Of a stretch of DNA of 8,470 nt, positions 1 through 6,996 are shown one piece after another (the stretch's first letter is position 1; every line of letters begins with the position of its first letter). Source of the DNA: Colimorpha sp045598945. GTDB lineage: Bacteria; Bacteroidota; Bacteroidia; Bacteroidales; P3. Made by a program: the position numbers and the translations under genes. The stretch lies in the NCBI GenBank assembly GCA_045598945.1, contig JAZRVD010000171.1, forward strand, positions 1 through 8,470, written 5' to 3'. The notes below the pieces were generated by a model, which worked only from the letters and a program-made list of their open reading frames with translations, did no database searches and was not told the DNA's origin.

Positions 1-1181
1 ATCCACGCCAGCCCCTCTATATCGCCATATCCGCATGCCGCCATCAGCAGCAGAGTGCCGGCAAGGTCGGCATCCATTATCTCCGCCCTGCGGCACGGCG
101 CCATACGGCTCTCTGTGGCAAGACTATACAGCCTGTAGCACACTCCGGGAGCCACTCGACCGGCGCGCCCCATGCGCTGCACCGCCATGTCCATCGACAC
201 CCTGCGTGTTGTCAGCATACCCATACCGCGGCTGTAGTCCACCTCGCGGCACCAGCCGCTGTCCACAACCACCCTCACCCCCTCTATGGTCAGCGAGGTC
301 TCGGCAATGGCGGTGGCAAGCACCACCTTGCGGCTATCGGCAGGTGCTATGGCGCGTCGCTGCTCATCGATAGGCATGCGACCATAAAGCGGCATCACAC
401 TCACGCCGTCAAGCCTCCCCTCCAACATCTGGCAGCACTGACGTATCTCCCCCTCGCCAGGCAGAAAGGCAAGTATGTCGCCCTCGTCTGCCTCCACGGC
501 ATGCCGCACCGCCTGAGCCACAGACACGGCAATATTATCCGCCTCTGCCTCCACACCACGCCGCACCTCTACAGCATACTGCCGTCCAGTGCAGCTCACC
601 ACAGGAGCTTGCAATGCAGAACATATATTCTCGGCATCGATAGTGGCGGACATCACCACCACACGCAAATCGTCGCGCACCACCTGAGCCTCGCGCACCA
701 TGCACAATGCCACATCGCTATGCAAGCTGCGCTCGTGAAACTCGTCAAACACCACCACGTCCACGCCCTCCAAAAATGGGTCGTCGACAAGCCTTCTGGC
801 AAGCAAACCCTCGGTAAGCACCTCTATCTGCGTATCATCCGACACACACCGCTCAAACCTAATACTATAGCCAACCCTCTGCCCCACTCTCTCACCTATC
901 AGCCACGCCATACGTTCTGCCACATGCCGTGCCGCCAATCTACGAGGCTCTAACATCAGCACCTTCCGCCACTTGCAGCTGTCATTTGAAGCATTGGTAG
1001 AATATCTTCGAGGTGTCAAACCATCAGTCTCAATGCCTATCAGGGCCAACGGCAGCACAGTACTCTTGCCCGCTCCCGGCGGAGCGGTAACCACCACAGC
1101 GCCATGCTGCTCCAACGTCTCGCACAGCTCGCCAGCAATCTCCACAGCCGGCAACATCTTGTCATTCAAAACCATAGTCAT
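1..1181 (-). CDS. hrpB: ATP-dependent helicase HrpB, N-terminal 393 residues (runs off left edge)
   Basis: DEAH-box RNA-helicase-like protein of the HrpB family; its cellular role in most bacteria is poorly defined. My reading of the minus strand is open from the ATG at 1181 to the window edge, giving 393 codons of a family usually around 800 residues, so roughly the second half lies outside. Visible motifs in order: Walker A APPGAGKST (residues 33-41), motif Ia LEPRRLAAR (77-85), Walker B DEFHERS (146-152; the DEFH form is typical of HrpB), SAT (178-180), the motif V block ATAIAETSLTIEGV, and motif VI QRMGRAGR (335-342). A second in-frame ATG lies at 1175; I chose 1181 as the longer form, without a ribosome-binding site to decide. 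About 20 residues (51-72, rich in S, T, N, R) sit between Walker A and motif Ia, where HrpB proteins are usually shorter. It is divergent from the polysaccharide genes and G+C-rich, and is probably the chromosomal flank of the locus. Confidence 0.94.
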   Translation of the reverse strand, partial: MTMVLNDKMLPAVEIAGELCETLEQHGAVVVTAPPGAGKSTVLPLALIGIETDGLTPRRYSTNASNDSCKWRKVLMLEPRRLAARHVAERMAWLIGERVGQRVGYSIRFERCVSDDTQIEVLTEGLLARRLVDDPFLEGVDVVVFDEFHERSLHSDVALCMVREAQVVRDDLRVVVMSATIDAENICSALQAPVVSCTGRQYAVEVRRGVEAEADNIAVSVAQAVRHAVEADEGDILAFLPGEGEIRQCCQMLEGRLDGVSVMPLYGRMPIDEQRRAIAPADSRKVVLATAIAETSLTIEGVRVVVDSGWCREVDYSRGMGMLTTRRVSMDMAVQRMGRAGRVAPGVCYRLYSLATESRMAPCRRAEIMDADLAGTLLLMAACGYGDIEGLAW

Positions 1182-1195
1182 GCACTTTTGCAATG

Positions 1196-1203
1196 CAAAG
1201 ATA
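1196..1203 (-). promoter_or_regulatory. Possible Bacteroidetes -7 element for hrpB
   Basis: The minus strand reads TATCTTTG, an exact match to the Bacteroidetes -7 consensus TAnnTTTG, ending 14 bases before the ATG at 1181. No clear TTG or TTTG -33 element sits at the expected spacing of about 20 bases (the nearest TTG is about 29 bases away), and the leader would be only a few bases long. Suggestive, not established. Confidence 0.3.
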
Positions 1204-1512
1204 AAGAAAAAATAGGATTCCATAAATCGAGCCAATAAAACAATACTGCAAAATTGAAGCATATACAACATCTTATATTGAATATTTGCATCGCAAGACG
1301 TAAATGTCCGTAAATTTTTAGACAATGCTATTAATGATTATCCGCAAGGATGCACTTTTTTGTGGCAATTCTATATAGCCTGACATCATTAAATTATATG
1401 ATGTAAGTTGTATCCTGCCAGGTGCAAAATCATTCAGCCCAACGGCAACGCCTTGGATATGTTACGTTCATCCAACATACGACCCATATGGTCAACAAGC
1501 AAAAATATCATA

Positions 1513-1528
1513 CCCCCCCCTTTTTTTT
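1513..1528. repeat. C8T8 double homopolymer tract
   Basis: Eight C followed directly by eight T in non-coding DNA about 260 bases upstream of the epimerase start. Such runs are prone to slipped-strand mispairing, so length could vary between cells or be mis-called in assembly. It lies about 50 bases upstream of the promoter-like TATCTTTA, so an effect on transcription is possible but purely inferred. Confidence 0.7.
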
Positions 1529-1578
1529 CTCAACCTATCTCAAAGTATATCATAAACCTTAATATTAATAATTTTATG

Positions 1579-1586
1579 TATCTTTA
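1579..1586 (+). promoter_or_regulatory. Weak candidate -7 element for the polysaccharide operon
   Basis: TATCTTTA differs from the Bacteroidetes -7 consensus TAnnTTTG only at the last base and points toward the epimerase. There is no recognisable TTTG at the -33 position. If real, the transcript would carry a leader of nearly 200 bases that includes both palindromes at 1742-1776. Confidence 0.2.
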
Positions 1587-1741
1587 CCGAGAATTACAAC
1601 AGTAGATGTTTCGCCGTCAAAGCACTATAAAATAGCCTATTATCACCCACAATAGCATCGTAGCAAGACAAAAATTAACATCAAAAACCACAAGACAAAG
1701 GCGGTAAACTATCATAAAACGACAGTTAAATCTATTTTGTT

Positions 1742-1762
1742 GATAACTTATGATAAGTTATC
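1742..1762. promoter_or_regulatory. Perfect 21-base palindrome, operator-like
   Basis: Arms GATAACTTAT and ATAAGTTATC are exact reverse complements around a single central G. The odd-length, near-symmetric form fits a binding site for a dimeric regulator better than an RNA hairpin, because a one-base loop cannot form. It ends 22 bases before the epimerase ATG. No regulator gene is present in the window to pair with it. Confidence 0.5.
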
Positions 1763-1763
1763 C

Positions 1764-1776
1764 ATCTTCAGAAGAT
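1764..1776. promoter_or_regulatory. Second palindrome abutting the first
   Basis: ATCTTC and GAAGAT are exact reverse complements around one A. It begins one base after the 21-base palindrome and ends 8 bases before the epimerase start codon, where the ribosome would load. A 6-base arm alone is weak evidence; its position next to a longer palindrome makes it worth recording. Confidence 0.35.
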
Positions 1777-1784
1777 AGCAAGAC

Positions 1785-2846
1785 ATGGTAGACTACAACA
1801 TAGACATAAACGGCAAGACAATACTTGTAACCGGTGCCGCCGGCTTTATAGGTGGCAACCTCGTCAAGAAACTCTTCCGCGACAACAAGAACATACACAT
1901 TATAGGCGTCGACTCGATGACAGACTACTACGATGTCAGCATAAAACGAGAGCGACTGGCAGAGATAGAAGCCATGGGCGGCGACTGGCAATTCATACAA
2001 GCCTCTATAGCTGACAGCGATACTGTAGAAAAACTCTTTGCAGACAACAACATATCACTCGTCGTCAACCTCGCCGCCCAGGCTGGGGTGCGTTACAGCA
2101 TCACCAATCCCGACGCATATATAGAGAGCAACATCATAGGCTTCTACAACATTCTGGAAGCCTGCCGTCATCACGAAGTGGAGCATCTTGTCTATGCCAG
2201 CAGCTCGTCGGTCTACGGCGACAACGCCAAAGTGCCCTACTCCACCGACGACAAAGTCGACAACCCCGTGTCGCTCTACGCCGCCACCAAGAAAAGCAAC
2301 GAGCTGCTTGCCCACGCCTACAGCAAACTCTACGACATACCCACCACAGGACTGAGATTCTTCACCGTCTACGGCCCTGCCGGCCGCCCCGACATGGCGT
2401 ACTTCAGCTTCACAAACAAGCTGCGCGAAGGCAAGAAGATACAGATATACAACTACGGAAACTGCCAGCGCGACTTCACCTACATCGACGACATAGTAGA
2501 AGGAGTGTCAAGGGTGATGCGGCACGCACCAGAGAAGCACACAGGCGACGACGGCTTGCCGATACCGCCCTACAAACTCTACAACATAGGCAACTCCACG
2601 CCCGTCAACCTCTTAGACTTCATCACCATACTGCAAGAAGAACTAATCTCCGCCAAAGTCCTCCCCCCCGACTACGACTTCGAAGCTCATAAAGAGCTTC
2701 TCCCCATGCAACCCGGCGACGTACCCATAACCTACGCCGACACCACCCCATTAGAACAAGACTTCGGTTTCAAACCCTCAACACCACTGCGCACCGGCCT
2801 CCGCAACTTCGCACTGTGGTACGCAAAATACAATAGTATACAATGA
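1785..2846 (+). CDS. NAD-dependent epimerase, UDP-glucuronate 4-epimerase type
   Basis: Cytoplasmic sugar-nucleotide enzyme of the extended short-chain dehydrogenase/reductase family, 353 residues, normal for the group. It most likely interconverts UDP-glucuronate and UDP-galacturonate for polysaccharide synthesis. Visible features: Rossmann NAD-binding GAAGFIG (G17, G20, G23), acidic D43 at the end of the second strand, the SSSSVYG segment (139-145) carrying the catalytic serine, the catalytic pair Y165-xxx-K169, and the substrate-side block RFFTVYGPAGRPDMA (191-205). The GRPDMA sequence is the hallmark separating CapI-like glucuronate epimerases from GalE. RDFTYIDD follows at about 227-234. 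Start chosen at the ATG at 1785, which precedes the glycine motif at the usual distance; no Shine-Dalgarno is seen. First gene of the plus-strand block, but its G+C-rich codon use resembles hrpB rather than the AT-rich genes after 3559, so it may belong to the resident genome or to an older layer. An N-acetylated substrate is the main alternative. Confidence 0.87.
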   Translation: MVDYNIDINGKTILVTGAAGFIGGNLVKKLFRDNKNIHIIGVDSMTDYYDVSIKRERLAEIEAMGGDWQFIQASIADSDTVEKLFADNNISLVVNLAAQAGVRYSITNPDAYIESNIIGFYNILEACRHHEVEHLVYASSSSVYGDNAKVPYSTDDKVDNPVSLYAATKKSNELLAHAYSKLYDIPTTGLRFFTVYGPAGRPDMAYFSFTNKLREGKKIQIYNYGNCQRDFTYIDDIVEGVSRVMRHAPEKHTGDDGLPIPPYKLYNIGNSTPVNLLDFITILQEELISAKVLPPDYDFEAHKELLPMQPGDVPITYADTTPLEQDFGFKPSTPLRTGLRNFALWYAKYNSIQ

Positions 2847-2880
2847 TTAAAAAATTGTTTTATTTATATTCATTTGTTGA

Positions 2881-3558
2881 AATAGAAAAAAAATTGGGGA
2901 TAAATATAACCACCGATGGATATGCTGTGAATGCCATCATATCACCACATTAACATCCGGAACAGTAATGCATGGAAGCAAATTGCCATCAATGTATTGG
3001 TTCACGATGATGCATCTTCTGATGTCATCAAAGAAAACATTTTCAGCATCAAAACTGCAACGTCAGCTCGGTCAGAAGCGGTATCAACCTATTTGAGAGA
3101 TGCTCCATAAACTCAGAAGCGTAATGAGTTAAAGGGATGGAGAGTACAAGTTGAGCGATACCATCGAACTTGACGAGAGATATTTCACCAAGGAAGACCT
3201 CACGGAGAATGTCAGTGGACAGAAATGCGGGATCGGAAGCCAACGGAAGGCCAAGATTCTTGTGATGGTGGAGAGCGAGTCTGTGGAGAGCCCCAGAAAA
3301 GGCATGAAGGACCGCAGGTGCTGACATATAAAGATGAAAGTGATACCAGACATTTCTTCGAACACCCTCATGTCGGCCACGAAGAATTGCGTAGACAAAG
3401 ATGCATTTGCCATTATGGACAACTTGTCAGGTCATCCTGGGGTCGAGGATGTTGTCGCTGGTTCCGACAGGTAGACCACACCAGGGAAGGATGCCACGAA
3501 GAGCCTCCCTTGGGTACACATGGCGATAGATAACGCCAAACCTAAGTTCAACTCATAA
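2881..3558 (+). pseudogene. ISXO2-like (IS1595-group) transposase relic with four internal stops
   Basis: Plus-strand frame 1 reads as one unbroken homology to an ISXO2-like transposase but contains stops at 3094-3096 (TGA), 3130-3132 (TAA), 3322-3324 (TGA) and 3472-3474 (TAG), then ends with TAA at 3556-3558. Recognisable parts in order: remains of the N-terminal zinc-binding region (CCECHHITTLTSGTVMH, from about 2923), KLPSMYWFTMMHLL, KLQRQLGQKRYQPI followed by a stop where W is expected (PIWEM), IELDERYF with the first catalytic aspartate, GSQRKAKILVMVES, HIKMKVIPD, and LPWVHMAIDNAK near the end. The first residues (most of the zinc region) and the C-terminal part after DNAK are missing, and no terminal inverted repeats are evident. 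No frameshift is needed anywhere. It is immobile and lies exactly between the G+C-rich epimerase and the AT-rich polysaccharide genes. Open frames on either strand across 3049-3533 are shadows of it. Confidence 0.88.
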
Positions 3559-3576
3559 ATGCAACTTTTACAGAAA

Positions 3577-3583
3577 AAGGAGG
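3577..3583 (+). promoter_or_regulatory. Strong Shine-Dalgarno that sets the flippase start
   Basis: AAGGAGG ends 8 bases before the ATG at 3592, an ideal spacing. Strong sites are uncommon in Bacteroidetes and no other gene in this window has one. It argues against the upstream in-frame ATG at 3559, which directly follows the stop of the transposase relic and would place this site inside the coding sequence. Confidence 0.6.
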
Positions 3584-3591
3584 AGCAAAAG

Positions 3592-5106
3592 ATGAAGATG
3601 AATCAACTTAAGGCGGGAGCAGCTTTAAATTATGTCATTATTGGGCTCAATGCGTTATTGGGTCTGGTATATACGCCATTTATGTTGCGTATGATGGGAC
3701 ATAGTGAATATGGTCTATATTCGCTTGTTTCATCTGTAATTGGATATTTGACGATTCTTGATTTTGGCTTTGGTAACGCAATAATCAGATATACAGCAAA
3801 ATATAGAGCCGAGGAAAAAGACAAAGAGCAATCCTCGATGTTTGGAATGTTTCTGATACTATATTCGGTGATAGGTCTAATAGCATTCATTGGAGGACTG
3901 GTGCTTTATTTCAATGTGGATTCCTTGTTTGGAGCCACAATGACTGTTGATGAATTGTCAAAAGCAAAGATTATGATGCTTATCTTGACTTTCAATTTAG
4001 CCGTCACTTTCCCTTTCAGCATATTTGGTTCGATTATTACAGCCTATGAGAATTTTGTGTTTCAGAAAGTAATCCAAATTGCAAGGTTACTTCTAAGTAC
4101 AGCTGTAATCATCGTTTTGCTTCTATATGGTTATAAAGCTATAGCAATGGTTATTGTCCATACAATATTCAATGTTGCGACATTATTGATAAATCTACTC
4201 TATTGCAAGAGAAAACTAAAAATCAGATTTACATTTGGTAAATTCCAATGGGGATTCCTAAGGGAGATCTCTATATATTCTTTTTGGATATTCCTTATTC
4301 AAATTATGGATAAGATATATTGGAGTACAGGGCAGTTTATTCTCGGTGCAATATCTGGCACAGTTGCAGTATCTGTCTTTGCTGTTGCAATACAATTGGA
4401 GTCTATGTATATGACTTTTTCTAATGCTATTGCGGGTGTGTTTCTTCCAAGAGTTTCGTATATGGTAGCAAATAATGCGTCAAAAGAACAAATATCAAAT
4501 TTATTTATTAAGACTGGAAGAATTCAGTTTATGATTGTTGGGTTGATTCTCTCTGGCTTCATTGTATTTGGTCGTCAATTTATTAATATATGGGCAGGTG
4601 ATGGTTACAGTGATGCTTTTTATATTGCATTATTATTTTTTATTGCACTTTTTACTCAACTTATTCAAAATTTGGGAATAATAATATTGCAAGCAAGAAA
4701 TCAAATTAAATTTAAATCGCTTTTGGACATATCGATGGCTGGGATTAGTGTTTGTTTTCAAATAATACTTTCAAAATATTATGGTGGTATCGGATGTGCA
4801 ATAGCTATAGCGGGAGCTTTTATTATTGGGCAGGGAGTATGCTTGAATGTTTATTATTCAAAGAAACAAGGGATTAATATAGTATTGTTTTGGAAGGAAA
4901 TAATCAATATGGCAATAGTTCCTATCATCATCACAGTAATTGGTGTAATACTTTTGATGCGCATCAATTTTTCATCGATTATATCTCTTCTAATTGGAAT
5001 TTGTTGCTATGTTATAGTTTATATGGTACCATTCTGGAAATTTAGTATGAATCAATCTGAAAGAGAATTGTTTTTTCAACTGGTAAATAAAATAATTAGA
5101 AAGTGA
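3592..5106 (+). CDS. Wzx-type oligosaccharide flippase
   Basis: Polytopic inner-membrane protein of the MOP exporter superfamily (polysaccharide biosynthesis/flippase family), expected to move the lipid-linked repeat unit from the cytoplasmic to the periplasmic face. Length 504 residues from the ATG at 3592, close to the usual 430-520. Many hydrophobic helices run throughout, starting with LNYVIIGLNALLGLVYTPF; the N-terminal signature (YGLYSLVSS, then LDFGFGNAIIRYTAKY) is typical of bacterial Wzx-like proteins. The longer reading from 3559 adds 11 mostly polar residues and I reject it because of the AAGGAGG site before 3592. The gene is strongly AT-rich, unlike the epimerase upstream, and is the first intact gene of the imported-looking block. 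It is separated from the family 2 glycosyltransferase by 52 bases with no obvious terminator, so co-transcription is likely. Substrate cannot be predicted; flippase sequences diverge with the sugar structure. Confidence 0.9.
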   Translation: MKMNQLKAGAALNYVIIGLNALLGLVYTPFMLRMMGHSEYGLYSLVSSVIGYLTILDFGFGNAIIRYTAKYRAEEKDKEQSSMFGMFLILYSVIGLIAFIGGLVLYFNVDSLFGATMTVDELSKAKIMMLILTFNLAVTFPFSIFGSIITAYENFVFQKVIQIARLLLSTAVIIVLLLYGYKAIAMVIVHTIFNVATLLINLLYCKRKLKIRFTFGKFQWGFLREISIYSFWIFLIQIMDKIYWSTGQFILGAISGTVAVSVFAVAIQLESMYMTFSNAIAGVFLPRVSYMVANNASKEQISNLFIKTGRIQFMIVGLILSGFIVFGRQFINIWAGDGYSDAFYIALLFFIALFTQLIQNLGIIILQARNQIKFKSLLDISMAGISVCFQIILSKYYGGIGCAIAIAGAFIIGQGVCLNVYYSKKQGINIVLFWKEIINMAIVPIIITVIGVILLMRINFSSIISLLIGICCYVIVYMVPFWKFSMNQSERELFFQLVNKIIRK

Positions 5107-5158
5107 AAGCACTTTTTTATCAATAAATTTTACTGAATAACATATATTTTCTATTGAA

Positions 5159-6052
5159 ATGAAACTGATTACCGTATTTACACCCACATATAACAGAGCA
5201 TATTCTTTGCCGCAGTTATTTGACAGTCTATGTCGTCAGACATCAGATGATTTTCTGTGGAGCATTATAGATGATGGTTCTACGGACAATACCGAAGCTT
5301 TGGTTTCTGAATGGCAAAAGCAAGCTAAATTTGAGATTCTGTATGAGAAAGTGCTAAATGGCGGTAAAATGCGAGCTCATAATAAGGGAGTCGCAAAATG
5401 CACCACAGAACTTTTCGTATGTGTTGATAGTGATGATTTTCTTACTGATGATGCCGTTGAGACAATAGTTAGTACGTGGCAGAACCGTGCGAAGTCTGGT
5501 TTTGTAGGCGGCATAGCCGCCTACAAAACCATGCGAAAAGGTGATTCGTACTATATCCCAGCACGTTTTCCAACCACTGAAGATAGTCCTTTAATATGGC
5601 TTTATGAACATGGATTTAAAGGTGAAACCACATTGATCTTTGCGACGGAAGTTATTCGAAAGTTCCCTTTCCCGGAATTTGAAGGGGAGAAGTTTATTCC
5701 CGAAGGAAGTGCATACATACTGATGGATCAAGAATACAAGTATCTCCTTTTGGATAAATCATTGACGATTTGCGAATATCAAGAGGACGGCTATTCTTTG
5801 AACAGTCTGAAATTAACCGCCAAAAATCTAAAGGGGAAAGCTTTCCTATACAACTTATACTTAAAATATAAGTCATACACAATGGTTGATCGTATCAAGT
5901 GTATGGTTAAGTATATCACCTTTTCAAGGTTAGGTAAGGTTAAAAATATTTTTCGAGATATGAATGGATATCATTATCTATATCCTATTGCTTTAGTGCT
6001 GAGCATAGGTTATGAATTGAAAGTACGACGCAGATTCAAGATATTCAAATGA
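5159..6052 (+). CDS. Family 2 glycosyltransferase
   Basis: GT-A fold transferase that would add a sugar from a nucleotide donor to the growing lipid-linked unit on the cytoplasmic side of the membrane. Length 297 residues. Visible motifs: N-terminal strand and nucleotide-binding start FTPTYNRAYSLPQLFDSL (7-24), IDDGSTDNT (37-45), the metal-binding DXD-type VDSDDF (89-94), and FEGEKFIPEGSAY at about 174-186, a conserved acceptor-side block of this subfamily containing acidic residues. The last third is basic and lacks clear membrane helices. Its stop overlaps the start of the next gene by four bases (ATGA), which indicates translational coupling. No Shine-Dalgarno is seen. Oddity: codons 113-125 form a perfect 16-base-arm inverted repeat that is much richer in G+C than its surroundings. 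Donor and linkage are unknown. Confidence 0.92.
   Translation: MKLITVFTPTYNRAYSLPQLFDSLCRQTSDDFLWSIIDDGSTDNTEALVSEWQKQAKFEILYEKVLNGGKMRAHNKGVAKCTTELFVCVDSDDFLTDDAVETIVSTWQNRAKSGFVGGIAAYKTMRKGDSYYIPARFPTTEDSPLIWLYEHGFKGETTLIFATEVIRKFPFPEFEGEKFIPEGSAYILMDQEYKYLLLDKSLTICEYQEDGYSLNSLKLTAKNLKGKAFLYNLYLKYKSYTMVDRIKCMVKYITFSRLGKVKNIFRDMNGYHYLYPIALVLSIGYELKVRRRFKIFK
5497..5531 (+). repeat. Perfect intragenic inverted repeat, 16-base arms, 3-base loop
   Basis: Left arm TGGTTTTGTAGGCGGC (5497-5512), loop ATA, right arm GCCGCCTACAAAACCA (5516-5531), with no mismatch. It lies wholly inside the family 2 glycosyltransferase gene and encodes SGFVGGIAAYKTM in frame. In RNA it would fold into a very stable hairpin. 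Neither strand has a T-run after the stem, so it is not an ordinary intrinsic terminator. Confidence 0.9.
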
Positions 6053-6996
6053 CTAAGAAAAGACATTCAATAATTCTTTTAACAGCATTGTTGTTGGCAG
6101 GTTTATCATCCTGTCTCGTAATACCCATGCTATCTGCAATATCTGCAATATTAATAGGTATTCTTGTAATCGTAGAGGACGAACAATATGACTTCTATAC
6201 ACTGCTTGCATCATCAGTATTTTTTAATGCCATTGCCATTAGTGGAAATCTGATGATGAATGTGTTCGTATATATCTATGTATTCAAATGTTTTATATCC
6301 AATAATATTCAGTTGTATGGATTGGCATCAGGACTATATATACTCCTATGTTTGGTTGTGTTTATGCAGGACATCATAAAGGGAACTTTTACCCATGCCT
6401 TGTGGGAGGTAGAAAAATTGCTGTGGCTGTTCACCTTTGTATTAGCATTCAATCCCAAACAATATGATCATAAATATGCCATTATCTTATTTTTCATTTC
6501 GCTATGTTGTAACAATGGATGTAATATATTTAACACACCAAATCTAAGTGCTTTAGGTGATCCATCTGTTTTGCATTATAGGCTTGGGGAAGGAGATATA
6601 GAAAGCGGAACCTCAAATAATCTTGGTGGAGCAATGGGATTTCCAGTTAGAACAAATCTTGCAGTCTCATTAGTTATTCCACTTATGTATAAACATACCT
6701 TAGGAAGAATGGCTCAAGTTATTATGGCTATTTTATCAGCAGCACTATTAGTTGTAACCTTTTTTACGACAAGTCGTGTATGCCTTATTGGTTTAAGCGT
6801 GTTAGCCATCATGCTTATATTACCAACATTACGTTCTCCTCGAAAGGCTATTCCATACGTAGTAATACTTGTTGCTGTTTTGTATTATGTACTTAACTCA
6901 TCAATTTCTGAGACTATTTTTTTCACTCTAAGTTTATCGTTACCGATTCTTTTCATGGAACAATATTTTCAATTCTTTTTAACAAACCTTTCGTAG
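6049..6996 (+). CDS. Truncated Wzy/O-antigen-ligase-like membrane protein
   Basis: Polytopic membrane protein, 315 residues as read, resembling the O-antigen polymerase/ligase family that joins lipid-linked repeat units in the periplasm. Hydrophobic segments lie at about 8-41, 49-66, 69-84, 91-106, 123-134, 143-154, 203-213, 222-240, 243-260 and 269-283. The loop with RLGEGDIESGTSN is the probable long periplasmic loop, and TSRVCLIGL (241-249) resembles the SR-containing segment near the C-terminal helices of this family. Members are usually 380-450 residues, so the end is missing. Only about residues 1-290 look like polymerase; the last 25 or so (FTLSLSLPILFMEQYFQFFL) are an out-of-frame reading of pyruvyl transferase DNA (see 6912-7190). 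It overlaps the glycosyltransferase by ATGA. Because conserved C-terminal helices are lost it is probably inactive, and an EpsG-type polymerase follows. LSSC near the start resembles a lipobox by chance. Confidence 0.78.
   Translation: MTKKRHSIILLTALLLAGLSSCLVIPMLSAISAILIGILVIVEDEQYDFYTLLASSVFFNAIAISGNLMMNVFVYIYVFKCFISNNIQLYGLASGLYILLCLVVFMQDIIKGTFTHALWEVEKLLWLFTFVLAFNPKQYDHKYAIILFFISLCCNNGCNIFNTPNLSALGDPSVLHYRLGEGDIESGTSNNLGGAMGFPVRTNLAVSLVIPLMYKHTLGRMAQVIMAILSAALLVVTFFTTSRVCLIGLSVLAIMLILPTLRSPRKAIPYVVILVAVLYYVLNSSISETIFFTLSLSLPILFMEQYFQFFLTNLS

Larger units (their letters stand above)
1182..1784. other. Divergent, AT-rich intergenic region with no convincing gene
   Basis: About 600 bases separate hrpB (minus strand) from the epimerase gene (plus strand), so promoters for both should lie here. 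I see no RNA gene and no protein with recognisable similarity. A 65-codon plus-strand open frame at 1408-1605 crosses a C8T8 homopolymer and has low-complexity content, so I do not call it. Visible structure: heptamer CGTAAAT repeated at 1299-1305 and 1309-1315 (10-base period); an inverted repeat ACATCAT/ATGATGT at 1383-1389 and 1398-1404; C8T8 at 1513-1528; a promoter-like TATCTTTA at 1579-1586; and two adjacent palindromes at 1742-1776. The short stretch at about 1410-1500 is less AT-rich than its surroundings and could be a fragment of a lost gene, but I could not identify it. Confidence 0.6.

Noticed and set aside
35..1215. Plus-strand open frames at 35-373, 501-953 and 973-1215
   Set aside because: They lie antisense to hrpB, whose minus-strand frame shows all the helicase motifs; their own translations are low-complexity and rich in H, P, C and R.
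1410..1500. Minus-strand stretch reading MGRMLDERNISKALPLG as a possible gene fragment
   Set aside because: Base composition is less AT-rich than around it, but I cannot assign it to any family and it is only about 20 codons long.
1408..1605. 65-codon plus-strand open frame in the intergenic region
   Set aside because: It crosses the C8T8 homopolymer, has no ribosome-binding site and shows no recognisable motif.
1606..1635. Nine-codon open frame (MFRRQSTIK) just after the TATCTTTA element as a leader peptide
   Set aside because: Too short and without repeated regulatory codons or an attenuator; the position may be chance.
3225..3533. 102-codon plus-strand open frame and the minus-strand frames at 3049-3422
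   Set aside because: They are other-frame readings of the transposase relic, whose own frame shows continuous family similarity.
3559..3591. Upstream ATG as the flippase start
   Set aside because: It directly follows the stop of the transposase relic, while the ATG at 3592 has a well-spaced AAGGAGG and gives the usual flippase N-terminus.
5497..5531. Hairpin as an intrinsic terminator
   Set aside because: No T-run follows the stem on either strand and it sits in the middle of an intact gene.
6049..6120. LSSC near residue 19 as a lipoprotein signal
   Set aside because: The protein is polytopic with hydrophobic helices throughout; the lipobox match is coincidental.
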